DNA of 64,000 bases from Stercorarius parasiticus (GCA_013396915.1 VWZL01000265.1:391163-455162); one strand, 5' to 3'. Shown: positions 1 through 14,380, numbered from the stretch's first letter. Notes: generated by a model not told the origin, from the sequence alone. A program made the numbers and translations.

Positions 1-3000
1 ACTTAGGCGAAAGAAGGACAGAGAAGTGGGACAGATTAAAGAAGCAAGCTTAAAACTTTTTTCATTTAACACTTTGGTAGGGTGCTACGTGCCTAATGCT
101 CGCTCTCACGGACTAGGCATTTTAATTGGTTCCAGTGCAAGCAATGGGGCTCATGCCGTATAACCAAACTAATAAGTCAGAGTAACCCCACTTCAGCCTA
201 ATTCAGTTTTAACCCCTCCCCACCCAAACTCACCTTGCACTTCCCAAAGAACTTAATCTCTTCCATCTTGCACAGTTTCCCCGGAAATCCCAGATCTTTT
301 TGCTCATGCAGATTCTCTCTTTTAAGCTCATAATTTTATATGGAAAGCAATGAAACGCTGTGACTGTCCAGCCCTGCTTGTGCCTGTATTGTGTAACAGG
401 AAAGGTAGAAAGTGATCTTGTTATTATGCCAGTTTCACTCCACACAAAAAATTAATTCCTGATGCCCAAAGCAAAGAAGGCGGCAGACATGCAGCTTGAC
501 AAAAAAGCCTGAGCGAGCCAGTTCACAGGAGTAAGAGCCTTTTGAGACAGCTAGTGAGAGCTTACATACGAGAACAGAGGGGCACTTCATAGCCAAACAG
601 TGGTTGTGTTCTCCCTCTTCAGCCAAAAAAGAAAATGCCTGAGAGAAGAGAAGGGGTGAGAAGCAGCATATTCTGCCTGCCTTCAGAAGTGTGTTTGTTA
701 GGTTTTCTGCTGTGCACTTAAGGTCTTCTCTGACCCTGTTTAAATGCTAGTAAAAACATATCTGCTCCCTGCGGAGGACAAAATGGACTTCTGGAAAACA
801 AGAAGCGTTGTTAAATCCATCATATATTGCAATTATAACTGGCATACAATTTTACATAATGTAAACAACATCTGACATCTCCCAAATTAATCACTTTGGT
901 AAAGTTGTGTGTTCCTTACTCAACTGGAGTTACTTGAATATGAAAAAAAGAGGTGGTTTGACTGAAATTGCATCCTGTGAACTATTTTGAAGAAGCACAA
1001 CTAATTAATATCAGAATGAATATCTGAATTTAACTTGCAAATTATTTGATGTTGACTATGAAAACTATTCAAGATACAGAAGTTCAGTTCGTATAGTTCT
1101 AGAATCTTCAGGCAGAGGATGGGAGCAAACTATCCCCATTATCCTTCCAACAGTCTGATTCAAGAGATGGGAGCTTCTCTGGGATGTGGCTAGCAGAATT
1201 TTATGAGCATTTTTAAATAAATACGGCTTTGGTTGAGGGACAAAATCTCTGTGAATACTTTATACATATTTTGCAATCTGTCGTTTCAAAGAAAATGCAA
1301 ACTCTGCAGTATTTTTGCAGAGCTTGTAAACTTGGATACTCCAAAAAGTCTGTGAAAGGAAGTGAAGAGCTTGACAGTCAAGCGAGCTTGTAAATCCTTA
1401 AGAGCAAAACTGCCCTTTTGAGGAGAAAACCCTAAATATTTTACTGGTGTGAAGCAATGAACATGTGTAGGTGTCTCCTGGTAGTGTTTTCAAGGCCTGC
1501 AAGTGCAGCCCATCTTTGCAGATTCCTAGGCCTGTCCTGAGAAGTTCTTCTTGCTGCGTATTTGCCAGCCTTGCCTGCTTTGTGAACAGGACCTTGAGAC
1601 TATAGGCTCATTTATGACCTTAACAGATCACATGCTGAGATTTTGTAGCTAGTATCTAACCAGAATAGGTAGACTTTGTTAAAATCTGTTGACCGTCATC
1701 TCTAGTGCAAATTTCTAATGTATTAAAATTTTACAGTTTTCAAAGTTATTGAAGTTATTTCAAAGGCTATTTTAACTACTGCTTAAAATCAAACAGTAGC
1801 TACCTGATAAGTCTCTTTGTTTGCAGTCCTATTAAACTTGTATTTTTAGGCACATGCAATGGCTCCTGTGTTTACTAGTTGCCATTGTGTAGCTTTTTTT
1901 GTGATATACCGTGCCTGGAAGCCTTTGTTATGAATTGGAATCTCATGGCACTATACAAGGCCTAGACATGTGTATAGTAAAAGACAGTTTCTGCTTCAAA
2001 GAGATGGTAATCTGGGGGGTTTAATTTTTCCCAGAAATAGCTTTCTATAGGCATCTCTGTTCAGTCAAGTTTTTTTTTTTTTTTGAAAAGGCAAATAAAA
2101 AGAGCTGTTTCTGCTTAGTTCTGATTTTGTCAGAAATGGAAAGCACCAGCAGACTTGTTGGGTTTTGAGCCCTGTTACTGCAACTGTAACTTCCATCCAT
2201 TTGTGGGATGCTAGATATTTAACTTGTCTGATGTCTTTTTATATTTGAAGCTTATGACTTTTTACCTCAAAATATAGTTTATTCATGCTTTCAATGAGCG
2301 GTCTTCGTTGGAATTTTAGATACTCTCAAAGTTGATACTTTCCTATTTTTTTCTCTGTTTAATTATCTCTAATTTCTATCTTAAAATGACTTCACAGCAA
2401 CATGCATCCAATGGCACTGTACCAAGTCATGATGCCAGAGTAGTTAAAAAAAAATAATCTAAAACAGGAGCATTTCTTTCCTCCTTTCATAGTACCTGTT
2501 GCCTCTGATATCCATCAGTCAGCAGACTAGTATGATCAGGCTACCCTAAATACTATCCCATTGGGCTCACGTTACTCCACCAGTTACATTTTATTTAGGT
2601 TCCTTTGTCTGGTTTCGTTACTCTAGGAAGCACTGAGCTCTTGATCTCTGGCTGCATATATTCATGTTTTAGAAAGGTACTTAACTCAAGCTGACAAGCC
2701 AGGTGGGCTATGGCACACGTGATAAATAAGTGTTTTGTTTGATATTCTTTATCAAGGACAATTTTCTGGCCAACTGGACTGTATGGGAAAATTCTTTTAA
2801 GTTTTTGGTTTAACAGGAGAAATATGTTACCGAAATATTCATTATTTATATTCTTTAATTTTTAACTTTTAAACTGACTTCTTAAAGAAATTACACCTAT
2901 GCAGTCTCACTGTCTGTTTAGTTTCTCCCTAGTAACTCTCAAATGCATTGATCAATACAAACCAAGTTTGATGAATTTAAATCTCTAAGATATGAAATTC

Positions 3001-3419
3001 CTTCTTGGGACACATCTGCTGGAAACTATTTTTATTCTTCACAAAAACAGCTTGATTACATTTGGGTTAAGTCCTTTTTTTCTTCTCAAATTAAAACCTG
3101 AAATTCAAAAAATATTTCACCATGCTCTTTGATCAAATGTAGGGTTTTTTTCTTTCTAAATTAATTGGTTTTGAAAATGTAGAAGCATGGCAGTACTTCA
3201 CTTTGGCGCACAGGCCTTTTCTGATGCAGAAATGTTTCTGTGGACAATTTCTGACCAAGCCTAGGAATAATTGAGAACAGAGCGGAGGGTCTGAACTAGT
3301 TGCATCCTTTAGAATAGCCCTGAGCCATTTTGAGTTCACATTAATTAGCATAATTTACTGTGGAGATGTAAAGTCACTTTGGATAGTGTTAAGGGGCTTT
3401 TATTTTTCCCTCCTTGGCA

Positions 3420-3860
3420 TGTGACTTGCTTTGGGGAGGTGGGGAGGTAGGAGGGAGAGGATGTAGCCCTCCCTTTGGTGCCCCTTGAAGCCCACGTGTG
3501 ATCTCTGTCACAAGGTTGGCTTTTGCATATGTAGAGGCTCCGATCTAATAGCCAGGTACCACTTGGGGACGTGACATTATGCTTCGGGACTTGTGTTCCT
3601 GAATAGGGTGCTAGAATGTGTAGAGGTTACTGGGAGAGGGCGGTGTACTTGCGGAAAGTTGCCATGTTTTGCACTTGCCCAGCCTAATGCGATGGAGGCG
3701 GAGGGGAGGCAAGAAGTGGGGGGTGAGGGGGGAACTCTGCGCGATGGCTGGAGAAAAGAGAGGAGAGACTTCATTTGCATACAAATGGTGTGCATCACTT
3801 TCAGATCCCACTCTCGCTTTGAAGCTCAAGTGGCAACTCTTAGTGTTTGGACATTTCCTA
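3420..3860. other. GC-richer, G-run-rich intronic block
   Basis: Base composition changes sharply from the AT-rich surroundings. The block has several G runs of four or more (around 3432-3460 and 3716-3732), scattered CpGs and a perfect inverted repeat at 3772-3787. ORFs of 123 and 65 codons run through it on the + strand and overlapping ones on the - strand, but none resembles a protein I know. It could be an intronic regulatory element; MAB21L2 enhancers are known inside LRBA introns in other vertebrates. It could also be just a compositional island. Confidence 0.3.
3772..3787. promoter_or_regulatory. Octamer-containing inverted repeat
   Basis: The sequence CATTTGCATACAAATG has perfect 6-bp arms (CATTTG/CAAATG) around CATA. 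It contains the POU octamer ATTTGCAT at 3773-3780. The match is seen directly; a regulatory role is inference only. Confidence 0.25.
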
Positions 3861-4579
3861 GGTTGAGGGATTGCATTTTACTTTGTAATCACAGACCCGT
3901 AGGAAACAGGGCGGGCAGGAGCTTTGGTCACCTGATCTACCCTTTTTTTCCAAAGGAGGCTTAACTACACCAAAACTATTCTCGACTGATGTTTGTCCAA
4001 CCTTCCTGCAAAAACTTGGGCAAATATATTTTTGGGCCTTAGGAGCCCTATAATTAGCAGTCTTTTCCCAGTGTTCAGCCTAGTATTCAGTTCTTTTTTT
4101 GCAGCAGTTGCATTCTATCATTTCTAATATATTTATTCTTTGTGTAGAGAACAGATTATTTATTTCCTCCTTGCAACGATTTCCAGTGATTTGGATTACC
4201 ATGAGCTGCAATTCTTTGCTTCTAGATTTAATAACTCAATTCGTTCTGTCTTTTGCCATAAGTCGTGTTTTTCTAGATCTCTGATTTTTTCTGAGTTCCT
4301 CTCCTCTTCAGTTGCCTGTCTTCCTCAAAGCAGACCCAACAATGCAGTTGAAGCCTTCCCAGTCATAATTAGAAAACAACCTGTTTTACAGACCAGTACT
4401 TTTCACATCCCCATGGGCTCTCTGTTTGTTTCAAAACAACGTGACAGTGTTAATTCTTTAAGTGTATGAGCCAATATAAATTGCAGTCTTTTCTGAAGAA
4501 CCCCTGTCTACTCAGTTGTTTCTCCTCCTCGGTATAGTTTGTGGAACCTTGTCTTTAAACTTTCTGAATTGTATTCTTT

Positions 4580-4985
4580 TTAAACTGTTTCTCCATTTTG
4601 TCAAACTCATTTTGAATTCTCATCCCGTCCTCCAGCAGACTCGCAGCAACTCATGTCTGCAAATGTAATTTGCAGTCTTATTCTATCAAATTGGTCATTA
4701 AAGAAAATATTAGACAGTACACAGTTTAGGAATACCCATCAATAAATTTACCATTTTTACAATGAATACCTTCCTGAATATAGCTTTCCAACAGGCTTTT
4801 CATTTGAGCTATAGTAGCATCTTCTAAACATGCGCTTCCCTGTTTTCCTTAAGAAATTGCCCATGTGAAACAGTGCCAGAGTCTTTACTAAAGTCAAAAT
4901 ACACGATGTCTCCCTGAGCACAAGTCCTGTTACTCTGCCATTGCAGGAAAAAAAATCGCTTTAACATGATCTGTTCATAACAAAT
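4580..4985 (-). mobile_element. Ancient CR1-type LINE relic (reverse transcriptase fragment)
   Basis: Read on the - strand, 4873-4922 encodes IVYFDFSKDSGTVSH, a decayed version of the CR1 reverse transcriptase motif around VDVVYLDFSKAFDTVPHS. Further along, near 4600, the - strand gives RIQNEFDKMEKQFKKN, matching the CR1 segment after the FADD box (LQxDLDxLExWAxxN). Frames shift and stops are frequent, so this is a long-dead copy. Boundaries are approximate. It lies antisense to LRBA. Confidence 0.55.
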
Positions 4986-5029
4986 CCAAATCAGCTGTTA
5001 CTCATCTCCTTGTTTTCTTCTAGGAAATT

Positions 5030-5050
5030 GTGTGTGTGTATATATATATA
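5030..5050. repeat. (TG)n(TA)n microsatellite
   Basis: A short run of TG dinucleotides passes directly into TA dinucleotides. Confidence 0.8.
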
Positions 5051-5879
5051 AATAAAAATGTTCTGCCAGTAATTTTTCTGTTTGTTGGGATTCAGCAGAC
5101 TAATTTCTCAGTTTTCCTGCTTCTTAAACAATACAAGACTTTTTTTAGCCTTGCAGAACCTCACCCAATGTCCATAAAACAACAGTTACAACTCTGGGAT
5201 TATGTAGTTTCATTTTCACACTATCCTCAGATCAGAATTATCAGGCCAATTCAGTTCCAGACATTTACTTCATTTCGGTATTCTCTGAGACAACGGTTCT
5301 CATTGTTGCTTTTACTTATGTTTGCTGCCTGACTGCTGTTGGCCTATTTTACTGAAGACTTCTACTGAAATACTTTTAAATGTGTGGCATAATCTATTGG
5401 TATTGCTTGCTCTTAATAGCAGGCCAGCTTCTCATGAAAACATATTTTTGTGTTTATAAAATGACTGTTATTCCTGATGTCACTGTTAGTTGCATCTTAT
5501 CTATGCTTGGCTGTCCTGGTTTTGTCCCTGCTTGCTCATACCTTGTCTCTTAGCCTGGTTCAGAAAAATCTCACTTGTTTTGATCTTTCTGCCTGACTTT
5601 CCCTGTGTTTACAGTCACTGGAGAACTTCCAGTTGTGCCACCTGGTATCTTCTTGTCTGTCTTATCCTTCTGCTGCATTGGAGCGGTTTTTGCTAGTATC
5701 CTTATTACTTTTCCCTTTGTTTTTCTGTAGATGTAACTTCCGATGAGATCTTACAGACAAATGTTCTCTATCTATTGAAATCCATCTTCCCAAAATACTT
5801 CAAAGTTTTTGTTTTTTTCTTTGGATGTACCTTCTTGGAGGTTTACAGTGGTGAATTTAATTGTATTAATATTGTTTAT

Positions 5880-5933
5880 GCTTATAAAAGGGTTCACGCA
5901 TATAAAATGGTTCGTGCTTATAAAATGGTAAGC
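5880..5933 (+). repeat. Three tandem 18-bp units, each with a TATAAAA core
   Basis: Units at 5880-5897, 5898-5915 and 5916-5933 follow the pattern GCWTATAAAAKGGTTCRY with a few differences. Each contains TATAAAA. Confidence 0.75.
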
Positions 5934-7365
5934 ATTTCATAGTCGAAGTGAAGATAAACCGCTTTTCTGCTATTCTTGCACTATATTCATAGAATATGAA
6001 GAGAATATTCCGTTGCTTTAGAAATTTTTACAGATCTGTTCAAAATTATTTTGGGTTGTGAAAAACAAGAAGATATCTAATTTAGAAATTTGCTTTGCTT
6101 AATGAAATTAAGGTTTAACCGATAAAAGTATTCAGTACTAATGAAATGTAGAGCCTGTGTATAACTGTATTACTACAACTAATACTGATGTGATCTCTTC
6201 TGAATTATTGCATTGATCTTCCACACATATGTGAATAAACCAAATTATATTACCTCTTTTACGTTAGCTCGTAAAACTAGAAAATGTTACTCTCTGTATG
6301 TATCGCATTTGCATCACGAGGATTATGGGGGTGCTTCCATTGCGTGGCTTTATATTTTTAGAAGGTACTATATTCAGGTTTTCTGAAGGGTGTTAGAGAA
6401 ATCAAATGCTTTTAGTAATGGAGCTGCATAGCAGGACATGTGTGAATATAAGCCCATGTTTTCGTACTTAAAGCCAATTACTGGATTTAACTGAGATGTA
6501 CTTGAGAGGATTCATTGAACACTTTTATTATTGCTAACATGTAGAATATCCTCCTCCGATACAAATTTTTAGAAATACATAATCTCTTCAATTTATAAAA
6601 TATGATATTTCCCAAAGGATTCCAAATTTAATCACCAGTTTCCTGTCTTGCCAAAGAACAGTCTAGCCACTATCCAAGCTACTTTTAAAAGAAACTGTAT
6701 TTTGTTTGTTTTTTTATAGCCACAATTCCTAAATAAGTATTTGAATTTTGATTTTTTTATCCATTAACGTTATTATTAAATTAAAGCTGTGGTCTTGAGA
6801 CTAGAGAAATCATTAGTCTTAATTGTATTAGTAATCATAGCAAAAGATAAAACATCTGTATTTCATCAACTGCTACCCACATTTTTCGGTTTCAACATTT
6901 TAACTCTTTATAAGCGAATGCGTGATAATTAATTATTTAAGTAGATAATGCAGGTGATATCAACTTTGAAAATACGACCTGATGAACATCTCTATGTTGG
7001 TTGATTAAAGAGTAATGTCACAGGTAATAATTTCTTTGTACTCAAACACACTAATCCTGTAAACCTGAATGCTATGAAGATTTGCAAACATACTTGCCTC
7101 TGTACACAGTCAGTAGTCACACTGATTTCAAGCAGGCCGTATGGCTGCTGTTAACTTAACAGCAAAAAAAAACCCCTCTTCACCTTCTTCCCCCGTCCTT
7201 ATCTTCATCTTGAATTAACCTACATCTTGGTTCCCAAGTTTCTGCATGATCTGGACTTTTATTTTCAGTTTCAAAACCAATGATAATAGAGAAGATAAGG
7301 TTCCACATTTCTAAAGAATGTTTGTAGCATAAATATTTATTTAGAATTTTGATGATTATTTCCTT

Positions 7366-7388
7366 AAAAAATAAATAAATAAATAAAT
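7366..7388. repeat. (AAAT)n microsatellite
   Basis: About four to five AAAT units form an uninterrupted run. Confidence 0.8.
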
Positions 7389-10300
7389 TTTGGAAGTAGT
7401 TTGCATAACAGCTTATTTTCTTAAAAAAATTAATTGGGAAGTAGTTATAAAAATCTCTTCTGTCAATTTTCCCTTTTGCATTTATCATGCTAAGTAGTAG
7501 AGGTATCAAAACGTCCATAAATCAGTAATCATGTTAGTTAGTAATGGAAATTCTGCTCTTCCTGTTAATTTCTGTCAAATGGTGGTCTACCATAACAGCT
7601 AAAAATTTGCAGAGCCTCCAAATAGTAAAATATCTTTGTAATTGCTGCAACTATTAAGGCAATAGATGCGGTTCATGGCAGTCAGTCTGTTAAGAAAAGA
7701 GTTGCTCTATGATAGTCCAGCACTGAGAGTTTAAAAATGTCTGCATGTGCTCCTTTCCGTGTTCAACAGGACCTTTAATTTTTACCCCCCACACATTATA
7801 TTGTTGTGTGAGTCCTTCTTCAAACAAAGCCAGTGAATAATTCAGTATTATTTTAACGCTGTTTAGCTGAAGACACAACAAATATTCTTTGTTTCTCAAA
7901 AATGGCTGGACAGAGTAGCACAATGTTGTATATAAAGCAAGAATCCTTTAGCACCATCTGCTGGCATTCCGTTGAAAGCTGATCTTGGGACTGACTCTCC
8001 AAAGCATTGCCAGGTGAAATATTTAAGAGATATGTATTTTCACATACATGGTGCAAAAAAATTGATTTAATTTGTTGTATAATTTTTATCTTTTTAATTA
8101 AAATTATAGTCAGAAAATACAATATGAACTTAAGGGTAACATATGAACTTAAATAGAAATAGATTGAGAGTTTTTTGTTAAGTGCGACTGTAAACCAAAA
8201 TGGAATACTTTGTTCTTTTTTTACTAGAGCTTTAGCAGGTGCAATATTAAATTTTTCTATTCCTGTTGTAAGTCAAATTCAGGTAAAATTTTTTTCAGAA
8301 CATTTATTTCAGAAATTTAATTTATTTTAGAAAAGTATCCATAACATGTTTTGAAAAGGGTAGCAACCACTAAATATTCTTCTACCTAACATTTATTGCA
8401 TTATTTGATGTTAGTCTTGAAAGCCTCATGAAAGCTTAGTGCTCAGAGGCCCTAATGCTGTAACTGGTCCTACAGTTCCCTGTATCTTCACAGGGCACAA
8501 TTGTAGCCAGCGCAGCAAGTACTGGGACTATCTGCATGAATCCAGAACAGAGCCTTAAATTATACAGCTACAAAAGGTCACTGTCATTTCATTTCTAAAC
8601 TGTAACACATTGATACCTCAAAGAGGTTGAGGCCTCATTCCTCCAAGTACTCTATAAATCACACATAAATGATGGTTCTAGCCTCCGAATATTTAAACTG
8701 AAAAAAGATGAGGTATAACAGGTGGATGAATTCTGGTATATCTGGAAATCTGCAATGATGCTGCATAAGAAATATAATTTTGTATTTATATAATGGCAAG
8801 GAAGTCATGTCATAGAGACATATGAGGAAAAGCTGTTCACTGAAAAGAACTTGCAGTAGCATTCACTGATGGTTTGGTACTGATGAGCATGTAAGTTTGC
8901 GTGCTATAAATATTTGGTTTGGCTAAAAGTATGCACTACGGTGTTAAGCGCAGCATCTTTATCATCCTTTTTTCAACTGGCAGAGAGAGATAGTGTTTCA
9001 GGATTTGTCAATCAGAGTAAGTAGTTGCAAGTAATATTGTAGAGCAAGTTTTGAGGCACAATCCAGACACAAATGAAGGTAGTATGTATTTCGAGACTGG
9101 AAACCGAAAAGAGCTTGGATGCTGGTTTTTTGGCAGTATCCAGCTTGAGGTGTCACTACAACTATACGCATGAAATTCTCCAGAAGGATAAGGATATTTA
9201 GTGCTTCATGATGTAATGCAGACCTTTGAGTTCCAGGAAAAACAATGCTATATTTACAACTTGTAACTAATAGTTGATGTGGTAAAAGGAATTATATTCA
9301 TATGGTAAATGAATACAACCTTAATGTGCACCATATGCATAGTGGTGGGATGATGCACTAATATATCACATTTATTTACCTTGTTTGGTTGCTGGGAAAA
9401 ATAACTGTTCAGTTCAAAGTCTGTACCGTGTAAGACAGAACTGAGTAATGCAGAAGATGTAATAATTTATAGTCTAGAATAAAATTACCAACTTAAATGT
9501 TGTAAAAATTATTTGGTCAATACAATAATCCTGACTCCAGTAGGAAATTATTTTTAAGTGTTTCTAGATCTAAATTCTATTAACAGTAGCATCACAGAGG
9601 TAAGCGTTACTCCACTGAGTGCAAGAGTATGGTCTGCTTCATTGAAAAAAATACCTGTTTTAAAACAGTTACTTTTAAAAAGACGGACTTGGTGTATGCC
9701 ATTGGTATTCCCAGTTACATCGATAAATAAAGGTGGTAAGCACCTATCTGGTGCAATACACTGCTGGTGCATTGGTTTGAAATTAACTTTACAAAAGCAA
9801 TCAAATAGCTAAAGCACAGACTTTTATACGTGCCGTTATGGAACAGTATTATTTTGCAGCAATGCATTTTTCTTGTTTTAAACAAAAATAGATTATTTTA
9901 ATATAGTACTTTAATAGCAAAAAAAAAAAATCAGAAGCTGCCAAATTGTTCTGAATTCCCATATAAAACCTCTTGCCTCAGATTATTTTCTGCTCAAGGT
10001 ATGAAATACTATATAAGTGTCAACTAGTGGTGAGTTTCAGCATGTTGTAAGATGTCTTTTATCTTACAACAATCCCGCAGTAGGTACTATTTCTGACTGC
10101 TCGATGGGTTTTTTTTTATCTAATTGCTTGATGGTTTTTTTCCTTTTCTGTTGAGGTTTGTTGCTTGTTTTTTTTTTCTTGGACTTGCTAAGTAATGGAA
10201 TAGTTATACTATAAACCGCAGGAGAGAAATGTGAAGAAAATTGATTATTTTGTTAGCATAAACAAAAAAAGCTCCTTCATACAGATGTTTTAGAACCATC

Positions 10301-13300
10301 TCAAACAAAAATGACAGTGTTTTAAAACTTCAAAGCTGATGTTTAAGTAGCAGTTTATGAAGTCGGGATGGTGCAAATATTAAAATATTAGTGTACACTG
10401 ACCCTGAATATTCACCTGCAGATACTTTCCAGGGGCTTCAAAAAGGTCTGTATTCAGTGGGAGGAGTCCTGCTGAATGACTTCCAGGACTTCCAGCAGAT
10501 GAATCCCCAGTAAGGGTGAACTCGTTCCAGAAAGCTTCGCAGTGCACATGGTGTAGGAATTAAGAGGCTGGGGATTATTGCCTTTCGAAATCTGAATTGT
10601 AATATCCAATTCAGGAAGGCCTGTTAAATCTTTTTCTTTACTGTGATTATTTTGGAAACACAGTGAGCCCATTCTCTAGACACAATGTGTATGAAAAATC
10701 TTCTATTAGTACTGAATAAAAGTTAGTCACTTGTTGCACAGACTGCGGGAAGGAGTACATGTAAGCCTTTCCTGGGTTACGTTTGCTGAAATGAATTCTA
10801 CAAGATGAATCTAATTTTTTTTTTCTTTACTGAATAATCTTAACAGCATTATAGCATCTTCTGTGTTTTATGTTTTTAGATTTTGCTTCCGGATAGAATG
10901 ATATGTCATTCAAAGATATCGTTCCTTTTTCAGAAAATGTACAGTTGAAGTGGTTTTCGCAAAAACAAAACTTGCTTCTAGGCATAAGGTTGTACTTTTT
11001 GTTGTAAAAAAAGTCTGAACAGATGGGAAGTAGTTTGAAGGAATTAGAGGAAATGCTGATGGAGTGTCATGTGAAGAACCGGACAACAATGAAGTTCCTA
11101 TATAATACGAAAAGATTACATTGTTACATTAAAATGCATATTTACAAAGGAAGGATTATTCAAACTGAAGTTTTAGGAATTCTTCAGTAATATTGTGTGC
11201 TATCACTTTGGTAAGATCTCGCATCCATCAAAGAGCTAGTCTTTCTGCGCTGGGGAAATGAGCTTTTAACAAGTTGGCTGTTATTTAAATGGTCACCGTG
11301 TGGGATCTATAAATAATGTTAATATACAGAGTTTATATAATGATTGACAGTCATCACTTTGATGTAATTAAACTCTGAAACTTGCTATATAATCAACCTA
11401 GAAGCCTAGCAGCAAATGAGTTTTCTTGATTTACTTACGTTTTGCTGAAAGCACTTTTGTCCAAATGTCATATATTCTGTAAGTACATTTGTACTTCTCA
11501 AATTGATTTCAAACCTTTTATTGTTTTCCTCAATTTTTGTCATATGAAGCAACTTCAAAATTGTGAAATTTGTAAAATGGTTTTTAGAAGGCTTTTCTTA
11601 CATAGATAATTTGGTTTGGTTGATGTATCCTTCTGAGAAAGTACTAAAGCACTTATTTTTGCAAGAAGTGGGTAAAAAGCTAGTTAGATTAACTGATGCT
11701 TCATTTCATTCGGATTTTATATTGACATAAAATCACATAATTAATTTGCCATTTAAAAGTGCCCTACAGCCTCTGCAATCATAGAATAATAATTTAGAAA
11801 TGACTGTTTGGCTGTCTGTGACATATCATAATTAACTGTCTTCTCAGCATAAAACATAAAAAGGAGCATACTCAAATATTTTATATTTTAATGTGTTGCA
11901 TAATATTATCTCACACAGAAATAGCAGGAAGTGCATCTCATATTTCTCTAGTTTGATTTCTTTTTAGGGAGAGATTTTTCTTTAAATGAGTGCCTATGTT
12001 CGGCTCAGCTCTTACAGTTTAGCGCTGAAAATACAGAAAGTGCTCTTTTTAGGAATTTACTGATGGATTTAAAATGTCACGATCCTTTTTTGTTTTGTAA
12101 CATCAGCGAAGCTGAAAAAACAGCAGAGAAAGACCCAGCAATACAAACCAATTTCTTGTTATCCAGTAAGGCGTATCTTCTTCTGGATGTCATTAAACTA
12201 GAAGAAAGTTTTGACTTTGCTGTAATCCTGCTGTTCCTTTTTAAACGTAGTTTCCAAACGCCTAACATTTTTTCACTGAAATATCGCCATAACATGACAT
12301 GATATCATGTGCTCTTCTTTTATCTTCTGAAGCTTGAATTTTATGATTTAAAATGTACTTTAGTCACTTAAGGAAGAGTGATATTTTATACAATTTTCTA
12401 TGGGAAAACAGCTTTGCAGAAATTATTTATTGGAATGTAGGAGAGTTCTTTTGAAATAATTCGAATGGTTACTGTAAAGGTAAAGTATTCTGTCCATTAC
12501 TGGAAAATAATTTGACATATGCCTCCTGTGACTTAAATACTTACCTTTGATGACATTTGTTGCAATGTGAACGTGGCATTAAGGTTCTCACAGCGTTCAA
12601 CTTCAAGTAGCAATCCAGCAATGGTATAGACTAAGGTTGTTATTATATAAATACTATGCTGAGAAAAGCACAGCTGTAAAACTGTTGTGTCTTGGTTGTT
12701 AGTGCTGGGATTTGAACTATCTTTAATCTCATTTGACTTGTTCGTCTTCCTTAAGGATCTCCATAAAGATGCACTGAGTATTCTTTTCAGTCCTTAGTTA
12801 GGGTTTGCATCAGTGGTCGTAAACCTGCTTAGCGGACAAAGACTCTTTTCCCTTTGAAGTCAGTTCCCCAGCTTTTCAAAAGGTCTGCAAGCCAGTTCCC
12901 CTAAAACAATTTAGAAAAGTTTGAAGTGGTGCCCCTTAAACCAGCAACAAAATAAAATTTTCCCTTTGCATTATTGAAAACCATGACAATCTTCTGAAGC
13001 AATAACAGTTTAAAAGCTTTTAAAGAAATCTGTTCTGCTCTACAACCAGCTTTTAAGTTGACCCCATTATTTGGAAAATCAGAGGCTTGGAAACCCCTAA
13101 ATACTTGACATTCTTATCAAAGGAGTCAGCCTGACTTTTCACAGGACTCCTCTTTTACAGTATTTATTCAAGTCCTAATTTCTTTAAAGGTACTCGTCAG
13201 ATTTCTTGTGTTTCTTTTTTGCATTAAAGTGTTTCTTTAGAACAAATGTATTTTAGTAAACAGCTGATATAATTTATGAAACACTCATCCTGCCACCTGT

Positions 13301-14302
13301 AGATTTATATTCTATTATGTTTGAAGTCAAGTCCAAATTCTAAAAAGACTGCGAGCGTTACTTCTGCAATTTTACTTTTCTGTGGACTGTGATAATATAT
13401 ATGCTCAGTTTCTACTTCTTGTTTTAACAATCTTATCTCCTACATTTTATGTACATAGTTGCCGACAGCCTAAGGTAGGCAAAGCCTACAGTAGTGTAGC
13501 AAGCAATAAGTTTACTATAAGGATTTTATTTATCTGCACGTCCTAATGATTCAGACTTTGCTTCTTATAAGTCATTCTAACTTCAGCATCTTCTATTCAT
13601 TACCTCCACTACAATGTTATACGTGTAAAACTTCTCTGATTTCAAAAGTTTCGTTAACATGTGTAGTATATATTAGGTTAATTCCTTGCTGATCTGTGCA
13701 AGTATGTGTTAATTGCAATTTCTGAAAGCAAAAGATAGCAAATAAAGTAATAAAATCAGAATTCTAGAATTTTGCTAATGTAGGCAGCTCGTTTAAAAGA
13801 AAACAAATTAACAAGAGCTTTAAATGCACAAAGCTGCCTCCTCTTTTATGGCTTGGGGACAACAGGGAGAAAGAATTGGGTCAACAGAATTAAATTGTTA
13901 CTGACTAGTAAGACTGTTATGGTTGCTGTTATATTTTACCCTAAAACTGCAAATTTGTGGTTTGTCTACACACTGCTCATTTACGAATCTTCTAAGGTGC
14001 CTGCCGCACGTTTATGTGAGGGAAGTTCAATAGAGCAGACTTTCTCTAAAAGGTTTGTGAGCGATTGTAGGATCAGCCACCTGAGAAGTACCTAGAGGTC
14101 ATTAAGTCTACCCTTATGCTTTTAATTTGTTGGGAGTTTTTCCTTTGCTTCTGAACTGTCTGCCATACTTCCTGGGTTAGAGTGTGTTTTGCCAAACACT
14201 ATAGGAAACAAAAGCAATAGCTTTTAATGATTATTTATTAAGAGATTAGGGACAATTCAGCAAGTTGCTCCAAAGCATTTTCAGATTTAAAATGCTGATA
14301 AC

Positions 14303-14380
14303 ATACATGCATATGTGTGTATATTTGCACACATATGTATAAGTGTGTATATATATCTATATAAGATATAAATATATATC
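14303..14380. repeat. Compound TG/CA/TA-rich low-complexity tract
   Basis: Alternating purine-pyrimidine stretches (ATGTGTGTATA, GCACACATATG, TATATATCTATATA) run for about 75 bp. It is an imperfect dinucleotide tract in the LRBA intron. Confidence 0.7.

Noticed and set aside
3593..3964. 123-codon + strand ORF
   Set aside because: No domain or conserved motif was seen. It lies in a GC-richer block where stops are rarer and overlaps other ORFs on both strands.
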